NCBI GenBank assembly: GCA_951799405.1
Contig: OX637336.1
Span: forward strand, 16,907,479-16,971,478
From: Agapetus fuscipes
Lineage: Eukaryota > Arthropoda > Insecta > Trichoptera > Glossosomatidae
DNA: 64,000 bases
Reading direction: 5' to 3'
Shown here: positions 1-10,425 of the stretch, piece after piece
How the letters are laid out: each line of letters begins with the position of its first letter
Numbering within the stretch: the first letter of the stretch is position 1
Notes under the pieces: model-generated
Told to the model about the DNA's origin: nothing
The model's database searches: none
The model's input: only the letters and a program-made list of their open reading frames with translations
Program-made: the position numbers and the translations under genes

Positions 1-957
1 TAGAAATAGCAGCATGTTAGAGGTGTTGCCCTCTCTAGGTTAGAGGTGTGCCCATGACTCTTATAGTTAATCGATGTATGTAACTGATGATAAAAGTATA
101 CCATGGGTGACACTCCTTGTATAGTAGGTACTCCGAATATCATCTAGTGTGCTACTTTTTACCACTTTATCATTGACGTGTAGAACCTATTTACTTTCAC
201 ATGTAAGAAAATAGCCTTTAGCCACCCACTTTGAAATTTTCACATCTTATGAAGACTGAGTAAATCTTGCCGGTACAACCTGGGTTACAAGAAAAATCTG
301 AAATGGGAAATCATGTATGACAACCTCGGAATCAAACTCAAGTCTCTAGCTTAGAATGTAAATGCTCTAGGTCTGATAATTTGACCAGGGATAGTAAATA
401 TATAGGACTGAGTTTGTAATAGAAAAGTTTACCAAAGGACCAGGCCTTTCAATCAGTGATTCTCAACCATTAATTCATTACAGTCCTTTATCTTTCTCTG
501 TAAAATTATTGTGACTATTTTAATTGATTGTAGGGGCATTCACTTTGTAATCAGTCATCTAAAAAGGTTCAATATTAAACTACTTTGTTTTTTATTACGA
601 CGAGTATATTCAGTTCCACGACCGGTTCCGCAAATTTGTTTTTATCGTCAGGATTCTAAATAATTACTTGTTGTTTTGATAAGATTTTTTTTAAATAATA
701 AGCAGTAGGTAGTTACTATTACAGTTAGTAATTTTTCAATATTACTGAAAAATGACGAGTCAGCCATTAAAAAAAAACAATGGATAAAAAAATAGCATTG
801 GCTTAATACCTGCATACATTTTAAAAAAACAGGAAGCCTTTGAGTTTTTTGAAAAATAAACGTTTTTAATATTTTTTTATGTCCGACACTCTTCAGATTC
901 GTACCCATACCTTTTGCTCAGAACAGGAACTTTGGCGATTGAGCATTGACCACCAAT
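1..957. other. AT-rich intronic/intergenic DNA with one degraded SINE
   Basis: I see no gene here. The only recognisable piece is a decayed antisense SINE-B at about 244-345, with traces of the 'gactgagtaaatcttgccgg' block and the tRNA-like head. The rest is AT-rich with A/T runs and no long reading frame with protein-like composition. Confidence 0.5.
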
Positions 958-1170
958 GCTGTAAAAAAATTATTCACTTCGTCAATATCACTCCTGTTTC
1001 AGGGAAGGTCGACAAAAGTTTCAGGACTTATGTTCATTTGAGGTTTGTTTTTTTATTTGTATGCTCACATACAGATTTTGTAAGCGCCAATTTACACGTG
1101 TGTGTTTATGGGCATGCATGTTGTATGAATTTCAAATGTTGATTTATCTTTGCAACTTTGATTATAGATG
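958..1170 (+). repeat. LINE-A 3'-end fragment
   Basis: A diverged copy of the window's commonest repeat. The diagnostic block 'cctgtttcagggaaggtc' lies near 995, followed by 'gttcatttgaggtttg', 'gggcatgcatg' and the terminal 'gcaactttgattatag'. It is 5'-truncated. Confidence 0.8.
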
Positions 1171-2155
1171 GATTCAAACCTAAGCTTTGTCCATCCATCT
1201 TTTAATCTATCATCAATCCATCTAAACTTTAATAAAGTATTCATTAAAATCCGTTTTGTAAATCGTATACGTATCTGCTTTTAGAAACACCCTTATCTGT
1301 TCTTGGCCGAAACTTGGTCCCTCAACCCCCGAAATTCTGCCGACCCACCCCGAAATCTTGCCCCCTGAAATCGGGAAGGGGTCCAGACATGCGCCCTCGT
1401 CCGCTCACAAGAACCTACCCTCAGAATTTTAGGTTATGAGGCACGAAACGCTCATGAAAGTCGATACGAAAACCGTCCAAATAAATCTGTAAATTCCACA
1501 CACAACACAGAATTAATTGTCTCGTATTTACAACACAGTTGTCATGTCCTGAAACGTATATGTAAGTCCACGTATAGAAAACAGATCTATGTGCGCTTTA
1601 ACGAGCTTTCAGTATATTTAAAAATTCAATAAAAACCTGTAATGTACTCAATAAAACAGCATTAAAATTGTTACTTGAAACTCTATTTAAAAAAATGTTG
1701 TTAAAAGCTTTCTTAGTTGTTTTATGTATCATATATATTTTTTTGTTTTGTTGTTATTTATACCATTACCGGCTTTTAGTTGTTGTTTTCTTATTTTGTT
1801 TATTTGTTTGTTTCTTTTTATTTATAAACAAAAGAAAACTGCTTTCTGTGCTTTGAGCTTCTGTTAAATTTTATGTTGTATGTAGTTAGTTAAAAAAATA
1901 GAGATACAAGTGTTTGAAGTACTGAAATTTTAAAATGAAAATTTTTGAGGTTTCCACGCTATTTTGATGTCCGTGATTTTAAACATTGCTGATCCACATT
2001 AAATTGAAGAGTTACATTTGTTGATTTGTTTATATTGAAGGGTAGCCTTAAAAATAAATAAAAAATTCTGTAATCTAAGTGGCATAGAATTATGAAAAAT
2101 TGAGTAAAAGTTGAAGGGGTTGTGAATCGACATTGTGAAGATTAATTTAAAATTA
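1171..2155. other. Unique AT-rich DNA, no feature recognised
   Basis: Nothing gene-like is visible. A short C-rich patch near 1320-1400 stands out from the AT-rich background. Poly-T/TTTG tracts at 1735-1840 produce a spurious hydrophobic reading frame of 62 codons. Confidence 0.4.
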
Positions 2156-2332
2156 ATAATGTAAATATTAAACACAAAGTTTTTCATCAAGAGTTGATTT
2201 ATTTTCTCGAGCGCTTTCGACGTTATCACATCATTATCATTATTGTCCTCTTGATAATGTTGTTGAAACATCGAAAACACTCCAGGAAATAAATCAACTC
2301 GTGATGACAAACTTTGTGTTTTATTTTTACAT
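2156..2332. repeat. Foldback element with hammerhead-like ends (type G2)
   Basis: The outer arms are inverted copies of each other, around 'acacaaagtttttcatca' on the left and 'gacaaactttgtgtt' on the right. The inner left arm, read on the minus strand, gives the stem-GAAAGCGCTCGAG layout also seen at 15767-16134 and 24236-24305. The inner right arm has a diverged plus-strand version (TCGAAAACACTCCAGG). Size and structure fit a small non-autonomous foldback. Confidence 0.6.
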
Positions 2333-2741
2333 CAGTAATTGAGAATTAAAGATTTACATTAAGTGCAGCTCTACAAGCAAGCACGTGTAACTTCGCGCTT
2401 ACACATGATGCATAAGTACTTACGAAAGGTATTATTTTTTGTAAATACAAATGCAACATGTCACGAGTGCAAATTAACGCGTGCCTGTTTCTGCACTGCG
2501 AATATTTTAGAAAAATATTTTCAACCTGAATTATGAATTGAAAATTACTTTTGTAAAACCGGGCCAACATAAATAAGTATAAATAACTGTATTCCTTGTG
2601 AGGAGTTAATTTTTCAACATATATCAAATTAGTTGTTTTAGTGGACACGTATTAGTCGTATAGAACCAAAACCGTAAATCTAGCATTTATTTTCAACAAT
2701 AATATGTATGTCAATGATTAGCCAATGATGCGCTGTGACTC

Positions 2742-2866
2742 CTGAAGATGATCGGAATTTGTATTCTTACCTGAAGATGATCGAGAGATCGAAAACGTTC
2801 GTATTTATTAATTAAAATTAAATAAAAGAGTGAAAATAAAACAGTGTTTCATTAGAATTTGTGGTT
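2742..2866 (+). ncRNA. Hammerhead-like motif in G1 repeat
   Basis: CTGAAGA at 2771-2777 is followed by one T, a GATC/GATC hairpin with a GAGA loop, GAAA, and the self-complementary AACGTT followed by C. A second, truncated CTGAAGATGATC lies at 2742-2753. The downstream sequence 'gtgaaaataaaacagtg' is shared with the copies at 8190-8315, 42056-42189 and 48468-48621. Stem I is short (TAC/GTA). Catalysis is unproven. Confidence 0.5.
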
Positions 2867-3234
2867 CTATAATATAAAGTTAAGAAAAAATCAACGAATT
2901 TTAAATATTAATTTATCTTTGCAACTTCGATTATAGATTATACAGAATTTGATCGTAAGCAAATTTTTTTATGCCATGGGTAAAGAACATGAAAAATGTA
3001 ACAAATTTCCCGCCAATTTTTCCATATACTTTATGACGGATTAGAAATTGCTCGTCGCCATCGCCCGCCTAATGTGTGGCATTAATCCCGCCGCCTAAAA
3101 CGCCTGTTATTACGAAGGCTGGGTGGACCGTGCCGGTAGTGATTTAGTTTTATGGCGAGCGTTTCCGCTGGTCAAGCGAAAGCGCGAACATGTGTAAAGA
3201 TGGACTTCGAAAAAAAAAATTAGGGTGAGGTTGA

Positions 3235-3510
3235 TCATCCATACAGTAAAAAATGTTAACTTTTTCGATGCGTTGTTTTTGAAGGTGGTGGGGAAATTAA
3301 CAGAATTGAAACTTGCCAATGTCACCCCTGTTTCAGGGAACGTCTGCAATAGTTGCAGGGTTTATGTTCATTTTTGAGGCTTGGATTTTAATTTGTGAGT
3401 ACAATTAATGCAGCATTTGTAAGTGTGACCTTACACGAGTTTTTTTGTGGGCATGCATGTAATATGAATTATTAATGTTAACATATATTTGCAACTTAGA
3501 TTATAGAAAC
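3235..3510 (+). repeat. LINE-A 3'-end fragment
   Basis: Contains 'gccaatgtcacccctg', 'tttcagggaacgtctg', 'gttcatttttgaggc', 'gggcatgcatg' and a terminal 'gcaacttagattatag'. It has an internal insertion relative to other copies around 3250-3300. Confidence 0.75.
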
Positions 3511-3584
3511 TTGAAAAGAACTGGAATCAGGCTGACTACCTACATTGTAAAAAAAATGTTTTTTTTTTATCTTTTCTATTAATT

Positions 3585-4145
3585 TTCCTGAACGAATGGG
3601 GCTGACCAGCTATACTGTAAAATATCCTAGAATTAATATTATGTTTAACGTTTGTTTACTTTGTTTTTTTAAATTCTAAACTTTATTTTTTCATGTCTTC
3701 CCTATTTTTTTTTTGATAATTAAAAATACTGGTTAATTTGAAAAAAGGAAAACCCCCATTTATTTATAATGCAAAAGGTTCTATTAGGTCTTTCCGACCT
3801 TGTCAAAGAATATTTCCCTACCCCGAGTGACGAGAAACAGCCCCTCCACGGTTTTAATTCCAGTATCTTTTCCAGAATTGTGAATCCAAGATATTTGTTT
3901 TATCCTGATTCCTCTACGATCTTCAATCTCTTTGTTCATGAAAAACTGACTTTCAGTTAAAATACATCCTGTAAAAAGTGTTTTTCTTTCCGCAGGAGTT
4001 GCTGTGCTTCATTTGAGATTCGGATTATCTTTTAATGTACCCATACAGCATGTGTAAGCGTAAACTCACACGTGTTTTCTTGTGGGCGTAGCTTAAATAT
4101 ATATCCTATACGTTAATGTATCTTTGTTACTTAGATTATATCGTT
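3585..4145 (+). repeat. Degraded LINE-A 3'-end fragments
   Basis: Short matches to the family start ('ggctgaccagctatactgtaaaa' type, near 3600) and its end (3970-4140: 'ttcatttgagattcgg', 'gtgtaagcgtaa', 'ttgttacttagattat'). The two parts are separated by about 350 bp, which includes AT-rich DNA. Confidence 0.5.
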
Positions 4146-4149
4146 TCTT

Positions 4150-4402
4150 TGAAGGTAAAACTGAAAAAGTGACATATTAAGCTAACGTGGGTTTATCAGA
4201 TAAATGCACATTTTTCCCTATTTTCTATGAGAGCAAACACTTAAAAAATGTGAAAATCTTGTAGTTTAGAAGTTTTTCATGAGCACTTGCATACAATGAG
4301 TTCATTTACTATGAAAATTTACACCCTAGAAAAGTTTTAATCCACGATTTTTCAAATCAGTGAATAAGTAAGTACTTATTCAGTTTTACCTTTTAGGGGG
4401 CA
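4150..4402. mobile_element. MITE-F copy
   Basis: A roughly 250-bp element bounded by inverted ends of the form GGTAAAACTGAA(T/A)AAGT on the left and ACTTATTCAGTTTTACCTTT on the right, with no reading frame. Internal blocks ('gtgacatattaagctaac', 'gagcacttgcatacaatgag') are shared with 5388-5634 and 61603-61847. The superfamily is not assignable from the ends alone. Confidence 0.75.
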
Positions 4403-4621
4403 ATGTATAGATTTTTACATGTTCCACTGATGTCACTCTTTTCTAAAAATAATAAACTGTAAGTCGCATTGAGGCTGCATCTTGGATGCTAATTCTTGAC
4501 GCTTTATCTGTAAAAAGTGTCCATCATTTTAGCTATAAGACCTATTAATTTTTACTGGTAAGGTGTCCAACCTTTTGTCAGCTACTTATCTTAATAGCAA
4601 GGTTATCGACTCAGCGTGACA

Positions 4622-4782
4622 TAGTGACATATAAGTTCGCGCTTACGCATTCTGCATGTGTGCTAAACCTCCAATGAACATAAATGCTTCAACTCTTCAA
4701 CTGGTTGAAACAAGGGGTAAAACCTGGTAAAAGTGAACCGATTATTACAGTTAGGGAGGTCAGCCTCATACCAAGCTTTTAG
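4622..4782 (-). repeat. LINE-A 3'-end fragment
   Basis: An antisense copy with 'taagttcgcgcttacgcatt', 'aatgaacataaatgc' and 'gaggtcagcctcatacc'. It is diverged and lacks the (AGATT)n end. Confidence 0.65.
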
Positions 4783-5049
4783 TCAAGGAGCCACAATAAA
4801 AACTAAACTGCTCAAACCACTCCTTGCTGGGTCTACCTTTACCTGCTTTCATAATCTGTCTCATAATGGTTAGTGTATGGCTCTGTCCTAGTCTGGCACG
4901 CTGGTACGCTTATAGGAGTGAGCGAGACGTGTGTAGGGGAAGTGTGAAAGAGACGGCACTGTAGGGTGAATCAACCCCGGCGGGATAAAGGCAAGTCTTA
5001 GAACGATTCGGGTAAAAAAAAAGTTTTTTTTTTTAATGTGTAGTGACAG

Positions 5050-5283
5050 GTCCGGTCGAAATCTCAGTTAGTTGAGTGCTTGCATTCCATGCCGCGAACT
5101 CGGGTTCAACTCCCACCGAGAGTGTCAGATATGATTTCCTGTTTCGGTGTTTATTTAAAACCCAAAATAAAAAAAATACTGGCAAGGCTTACTCAGCCTA
5201 CACAAGAAAGGAGTACCAGCGCTCTCGGGAGCTGGGAAACCCACAGATTAACTGAAGTGGTTTTGGAGGACCTCTTAAGGAAT
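5050..5283 (+). repeat. SINE-B copy
   Basis: A tRNA-like head with A-box-like 'aatctcagttagttgagtg' and B-box-like 'gggttcaactcc', then the SINE-B body ('gatttcctgtttcggtgt', 'ggcaaggcttactcagcct', 'gggagctgggaaaccc'). It is 3'-truncated and joins a SINE-C fragment. Confidence 0.85.
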
Positions 5284-5290
5284 CTACGGT

Positions 5291-5332
5291 ATCCATTTAC
5301 GAGTCTGAAGCGCTAGACTACAGACCGGTCAT
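5291..5332 (-). repeat. SINE-C 5' fragment
   Basis: An antisense tRNA-like head only: 'tttacgagtctgaagcg' through 'agactacagaccggtc'. It abuts the truncated SINE-B. Confidence 0.7.
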
Positions 5333-5387
5333 TATTGGTTGATTGAATACGGGTTCTAGAAATGTGGGTTTGATATATCTATACGTT

Positions 5388-5634
5388 ACAGGTAAAAGAA
5401 TAAGTGACATATTAAGCTAACATGGGTTTCTTCCATAAATGCACGTTTTCCCCTATTTTCTACGAGAGAAAACACTAACAAAGTGTGAAAATCCTGTAGT
5501 TTAGAAGTCTGTCATGAGCACTGCCCTATAATTAGTTTATTTACTATGAGATGTTACACCCAATAAAATGTTACTATATCCACGAGTTCGCAAATCCGTG
5601 TATCAGTACTTATTCAGTTTTACCTTTAAGTTGG
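5388..5634. mobile_element. MITE-F copy
   Basis: The same element as 4150-4402: left end 'ggtaaaagaataagtgacat', right end 'cttattcagttttacctt'. The internal sequence is clearly alignable with that copy ('cctattttctacgagagaaa'). Confidence 0.8.
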
Positions 5635-5650
5635 CAAAATGGTGTATTCT

Positions 5651-5702
5651 TTGTGCTCTGTTGGGATTCGAACCCAAGACCTTCCATTAACGAGTCAGGA
5701 CA
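5651..5702 (-). repeat. SINE-C head fragment
   Basis: An antisense B-box block 'gggattcgaacccaagacc' followed by 'attaacgagtcagga'. Confidence 0.6.
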
Positions 5703-5739
5703 GAAAGAAATGGCGGTGAATCTGTGATGTTAGCGGCTA

Positions 5740-6098
5740 GGGTTTTTTAAATTAAAATTTGTTTTTCTGTTAGTTTTTGATGTCCATACATATGTATTAT
5801 AAATTAGTGATTTTAAAAATGTAATTTGTCATGTATGTTCCTTGACTTAAAGGTTGGTATGCGGCTGACCACCCATACTGTGAAAAAATGGTTCACTTTG
5901 CCAATGTCACCCCTGTCTCAGGGAAGGACGACAAGAGTTGCAGGGCTTATGTTCATTTGAGATGGGTTCTTATAATGTAGGTGCACATGCGGCATGTGTT
6001 AGCGCGAAATTATACATGGCTGCTTGTGGGAATGCATTTGATATAAATCTTAAATGGTATATATCCTTGCAGGTTAGATTAGATTAGATTAGAAGCGT
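5740..6098 (+). repeat. LINE-A 3' UTR plus 3' end
   Basis: An unusually long fragment. The part before the common 'ttccttgacttaaagg' (5740-5850: 'gatgtccatacatatg', 'aatgtaatttgtcatgtatg') matches the sequence just downstream of the reverse transcriptase stop codon at 40457, linking the short repeat to that LINE. It ends in (AGATT)n. Confidence 0.85.
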
Positions 6099-6170
6099 TA
6101 CCACTGGCCTATGGAACGGTCATTATGGTTTGGTTGAATACTGGTACTAGAGATCTTATCTAATCTAATC

Positions 6171-6440
6171 TTATCTAAGTTGCAAAGATATGTTACATTG
6201 GAGATTCAGATTACATGCATTCCCACAACCAGACACGTACAAGTTTGCGCTAGCGGGTGCCTCATGTGAACCTACAACATAAAAACCAAATCTCAAATGG
6301 ATATACACCCTGCAACTCTTGCCGTCCTTCTCTGAAACAGGGCTGACATTGGCAAAGTGAACCATTTTTACAGCAAAGGTGGTCAGCCGCATACCAACCT
6401 ATAAGTCAAGGAACATACAACGACAAATTACATTTTATTA
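6171..6440 (-). repeat. LINE-A 3'-end copy, inverted relative to 5740-6098
   Basis: A full antisense 3' end from 'taagttgcaaagatatg' to 'ataagtcaaggaacatac', plus about 20 bp of LINE 3' UTR. With the preceding plus-strand copy it forms a tail-to-tail inverted pair, separated by a short SINE-C-like remnant near 6100-6150. Confidence 0.85.
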
Positions 6441-6489
6441 AGATGTGGGTTTAATTTTCGAGATTTTTTTTTGCTTCAGTATTTCGCAC

Positions 6490-6660
6490 ACGAAGCGACG
6501 TGAACCCTTCCCTCGCCGCTCTTGATCAGCTGTTGGCCGCCTCCTTATTGATCCCGGCGGGGAAAGTGAAAGGGCGCCCCCTCCCCCTCCCTGGCCCACC
6601 CCTCACCAACCCACCCCCCCCAACCCCCCTCAGTGCACCGGCTCGTGGGGCCAGAAATAT
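6490..6660. other. GC-rich island in AT-rich DNA
   Basis: A compact GC-rich stretch with several CpGs (6480-6560) followed by long C runs (6575-6635). No splice-site-bounded reading frame with recognisable protein is visible. It could be a regulatory element, an old element terminus or simple C-rich sequence. Confidence 0.35.
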
Positions 6661-6769
6661 CAAATGTGACTGCGTGCAGTGTGTAGGAGAATTGGGTTAA
6701 AGCGAGAAACTCGTGCAAGATTTTAAAGCATTCACTCTGTTATTAGTTTGTTATGCCTTCTTTATAGAA

Positions 6770-7195
6770 TGGGAGAATGAAGTAGAATGAAGTTCGCCCA
6801 TGAATTGACATAGACGATATTTTGAATCACTTGAGAAGTATGACAGTAAAAATTCAAAGAGATAGAGTTAAGGGTGAATGGGTGTAAGGCAAATGCAAGT
6901 TGAAAGAGGATGTGAAAGTAAAGGTGCGAAAGAATGTGATGAGATGGTTTTGGCATGCGGAAAGAATGGATGTTGAAAGACTTACTAAGTGTATGCACAG
7001 AGAAAATGTGAAAGGGAAAAGAGGAAAGGGAAAACCAAAAAAAGTATGGCTGAATTAGATTGGTGAATACAAAGCGAATGTAAGAAATAGAATATAAGGA
7101 AAAGGTGATGTTCCAGGGATAGTAGAAAATGTAGGCAAATCTGCAGAGGCTCTGGCCATCCCTAGTGGAAAGGTAACAGTTAGTTACAGTTACTG
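6770..7195 (+). pseudogene. LINE-D reverse transcriptase C-terminal fragment
   Basis: The forward frame from about 6900 reads LKEDVKVKVRKNVMRWFWHA, then ERMDVERLTKCMHRENVKGK and KPKKVW before a stop near 7053. This is the C-terminal RWFGHxERM...GRPRKxW region of RTE/CR1-like non-LTR reverse transcriptases. The 3' end carries 'gcagaggctctggcc' and a (GTTACA)n-like tail, shared with 39876-39967 and 62645-63118. It is 5'-truncated and inactive. Confidence 0.8.
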
Positions 7196-7469
7196 TTTGC
7201 TGTCACGTGGTTTCTGACTGCTAGGGAAAAGTAATACATTTTTTTTGTTATTGGTTGCTAAGAACGGCGGTCCCAAACAAGACTGACGTGTGCATGCCGA
7301 GAGAAAAGTTCCAAAGTTAAAGATGTCCGAACCTCATTAAATATAAATAGCCCTTTTGGCAATAAGAGGGCTTAATGTTGAGTTTTATCATATCTTTCTA
7401 CTAACATATAATTATGATACATAGATGTATACAGAACATGAATGCTGTAGACTTGATTTCCGGGAGCTG

Positions 7470-7520
7470 TAGCTTCCGGACGTTTCGCCCATGTCTACGA
7501 TGGGATTATTCAGCGTGAAA
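7470..7520 (-). ncRNA. Degenerate hammerhead-like motif (type G3)
   Basis: The minus strand reads CTGAATA, a CCCAT/ATGGG hairpin, then GCGAAACGTCCGGAAG. It matches the arms of the palindrome at 60614-60903, but the conserved G8 position of the core is altered (CTGAATA rather than CTGANGA), so it is probably inactive. Confidence 0.4.
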
Positions 7521-7535
7521 GTGAAATGATGAAGA

Positions 7536-8040
7536 TGATCTCGATGTATTGACTATACAAAGGCACTCCTAGATAGTGACTAAGTTTTCATACATATTTT
7601 TTATTTACGCAACCGTGCTGATTTTACGGAGTATCTTTTATACTAGGAGCACATGTATTCAAATGGGAAATGGTTTCTCGCTGCAATGCTCGTCATATGT
7701 ATCCCTCCGTCTCTCTCACTCCATATATTCTTTCTCTGTCACTCCTCCACGTTGTTCTTCCCCCAAAAGGTTACAGTTGTAATATTGAACTTGGTATCAA
7801 GTCATGAGGAGCATTGTTCTAAACCCGTAGTATAAAGCATTGCTTAAAACTCGCCTCGATAGCGTAAATCGCAAACAGTACTAAAACTAAATCACTCCCT
7901 AGGAGTGCCGTCGTTTATTCCATACATTTTCGATTAACGATTTTTTTTATACTCAGGCACTGGTTACTTTTGCATCAAAATCTGGAACATTCGGAAACCT
8001 TGGTACTGTTGAACTTGTAACTTGAGACTATTGTAACTTA
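7536..8040. other. No feature recognised
   Basis: Unique-looking AT-rich DNA. Two overlapping short reading frames near 7576-7835 are serine/leucine-rich and have no family resemblance. I treat them as chance. Confidence 0.4.
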
Positions 8041-8044
8041 GTAC

Positions 8045-8125
8045 TGACCGGTCCGTAGTCTAGTGGTTTACGCTTCGGATTCATTTGAAGGAAGTGGGTT
8101 CGAATCCCGGCGGAGCATAAAAAAG
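8045..8125 (+). repeat. SINE-C 5' fragment
   Basis: A tRNA-like head: 'gaccggtccgtagtctagtg' (A-box side) and 'gggttcgaatcccggcg' (B-box). It is truncated after the head. Confidence 0.8.
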
Positions 8126-8189
8126 AAAAATAAATAAAATGTGCTCTTCGTTGCACTAAGAAAACAATCTCCCTTACTTTATAGAATTT

Positions 8190-8315
8190 TATAAAAGTTC
8201 TAATGAAACACTGAAGATAATCGCGGGATCGAAAACGTTTGTATTTATGAATTAAAGTAAAATTAATAATACTTAAATATACTGAAAATAAAACAGTGTT
8301 TCATTAAAATTTGTA
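8190..8315 (+). ncRNA. Foldback with hammerhead-like motif (G1)
   Basis: The inverted outer arms are 'ctaatgaaacactg' and 'cagtgtttcattaaaattt'. Between them lie CTGAAGA (8211-8217), a weak hairpin, GATCGAAAACGTTTG, and the shared 'gtatttatgaatta' and 'ctgaaaataaaacag' blocks. The left stem II strand is mutated (AATC), so this copy is probably less stable than 2771-2800. Confidence 0.5.
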
Positions 8316-8406
8316 TAAATTTCTTAAAGCTTAGTAGAATTCAATTACTATGATTTTTCACAGTGTTAATACCCAAACCTCACAAAATATAAAATTATCT
8401 TCGCTT

Positions 8407-8650
8407 ACCAAAGAACGGTTACCGTAGATCCATCCAGCCTTACGACTTAGTGACGACCAAGCACGTAGTGAGCTCTTGAGGTGTGATTCACACAAAACAA
8501 AGCTCACCAAGGTATATGAATTTTTCAACCCATCGAAGAGCATACTCGAAAATATAAATGAAACATTTTTTATGTGCTCTGCCGGGATTCGAACTCACAA
8601 TCTTCGATTTACGAGTCCGAAGCGTTACCATGAGACTACGGACAGGTCTA
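8407..8650. repeat. Inverted pair of SINE-C fragments
   Basis: 8407-8510 is a plus-strand SINE-C 3' part ('catccagccttacg', 'ggtgtgattcacac', 'agctcaccaa'). It is followed directly by a minus-strand SINE-C 5' part (8511-8650, with 'tttttcaacccatcgaagag' and the B-box 'gggattcgaactc'). Confidence 0.75.
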
Positions 8651-9150
8651 AATATGATTTACAACAGTCACAGCTATATTTTTCAGGCATCCTTTGATAG
8701 TTCTGAACAAAATCAAGCGGCGTAAAATTGCCACTCTTCCTTCTCTTTCCATTTCCCAGAGATTTATTTCCCATATCTTCCCATCCTCTCCTCTCACCCT
8801 CTACCCTCAATCTTTTCTCCCTCTTACTTCACAATCCGCACTCCCTTTCTTCTTACTTGCCCGAGTATCTATTTCGTTCTTCTTATTTATGGATCTGTTT
8901 CTTTCTTTTTTAATTTCTACGTCTGCCTTCGGGTCAAAAGGCGACTCCCTTGCCGAGAAATAACTCTAACTTATTGCTTATCTGCCAGGTTTATTTGAAG
9001 TAGTACTCGAGTATTATTATTTTTTTTCGATTAACACAAAACATGTGATGTCCCTTATAGAACTATTGTCGCAAACTTGTAGACAGTCACGGAAAAGGTT
9101 CCATGTATTTTTTCCTAACACAAAAATGCCAAATGATTTTGTAAAAATAT

Positions 9151-9290
9151 TGTAACGAATGTGCGAATGTGTGTCTGTGTGATTTTACTTTTGTGAGTGA
9201 ACCTGTATCTCTATATGTAGGTGTTTAAATAATTGTACTTGTATTTGTTTGATAATTTTAGTGTTGGCTCGAATATTCTAAATAGAATCG
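9151..9290 (+). repeat. LTR-E 5' fragment
   Basis: Begins TGTAACGAATGTGCGAATGT and continues with the GT-rich start and 'tctctatatgtaggtg' block shared by the other LTR-E copies (34315, 39838). It lacks the 3' half. Confidence 0.6.
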
Positions 9291-9399
9291 CATGTCCCAG
9301 GTTCCAATTTTTCCAGAACCATCGTTATGCAAAAAGGACCAATATCTGATAATGATGGATATTTTATGAGAAGCGATTTTTTTATACAGTAAAAAGGAT

Positions 9400-9482
9400 T
9401 ATGCTCTTTCGAAAATCGAACCTACTACCTTCCAATTACGAGTGTAGAAACTTACCTATCACCAGTCAAAGACCGGTCGCGT
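9400..9482 (-). repeat. SINE-C head fragment
   Basis: The antisense pattern 'atgctctttcgaaaatcgaa' followed by 'aattacgagtgtagaaac' and 'agaccggtcgcg'. It is diverged. Confidence 0.55.
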
Positions 9483-10319
9483 CTAAGTTTTTAAAATTTG
9501 TTCAAAATATAAATAAAATTGGCGTGCAAAATGGATAAGCAAATGACACTGCAGTATCGTTTCTTCATGAATGAAGTCTGCAAGATTCGCAATTAACGGC
9601 GTAGAGGGTAAGGCGTTAAGCGTAGCTCGCTAATACACTCAGCCGGTCGGAGCCCGTAGACGATGTGCACTTGCAAAGTTTTTAATTGCTTTCTCGACCT
9701 CATTACATGCAATTATAACGAGAAGGCCAGCGCGATGACTTTGCACAAAGTACGAGTATAACGAATTTAATCTTTAAACTTTTTTTCATCCGGGGTTGTA
9801 GAATGTGATACATAGCACTGACGCGGTAAGCGTATGCAGCGTGCCACAGCTAGAATGCGACTGATAGTAGAAAACCATCCGCATTCTTTTTATACCGTCT
9901 GTGGTTTGGTGAGTTTCGGGGCGTGGCTTGGTGTGCTTGATGGGCGTGGCTTATACGACCGACAATGCAACCATATTTATTTGAAATGGAAATCTTAATA
10001 TTAATGTGAAAAGATTGAGCTATTGTTTTCATTAAAACGTAGTTTTTTTATAATTTTATTCCTAGCCACAACATAGCAACATACCGAGTAACTTTGTTAT
10101 TATCGTTTGTAAGTTATTATTATGTACGTATTTTACTAAAATGCAATATTCTTTTTTCATACGTCACTTTCAAAACTATTAATCTTATGTATAAACTCAC
10201 AGCAAATGAGTTTTTTTTGTGGACGTAAAGGAAATAATGCCCTGGATGAAAATGTATTCTCTATTTATGTTACTTCTATACAAGTTGACAATATTCTCAA
10301 GTTTTGTTCATCTCCACAG
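9483..10319 (+). other. Intron upstream of the dystrophin exon
   Basis: No repeat of the named families was noticed here. The 3' end carries a pyrimidine-rich tract and acceptor 'tgttcatctccacag' ending at 10319. Confidence 0.5.
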
Positions 10320-10425
10320 ACTGTCCTTCGTGAGTTGGAGCAGAAGAAACCTCAGCTAGACGAGCTGGTCCACACGGCGGAAAACCTCAAGGGAGCCGAC
10401 AACAGGCAGCAACTGCATGACAAAG
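10320..10425 (+). CDS. Dys: Dystrophin rod-domain exon (internal)
   Basis: An internal coding exon of 106 bp read in frame from its first base. It encodes 35 residues plus one base, beginning TVLRELEQKKPQLDELVHTA and ending NRQQLHDK. The charged, heptad-like helix is a piece of a spectrin repeat, and I recognise it from memory as part of the central rod of arthropod dystrophin, the membrane-associated linker between actin and the dystroglycan complex. The acceptor is a strong 'catctccacag' and the donor is AAG|GTAGG. The open frame extends 38 codons upstream of the acceptor, but that extension has no spectrin-like composition and is intron. Neighbouring exons are not in the window, so the flanking introns exceed 10 kb and probably 40 kb. 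Identification by recollection, not by search; another spectrin-family gene is the main alternative. Confidence 0.75.
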
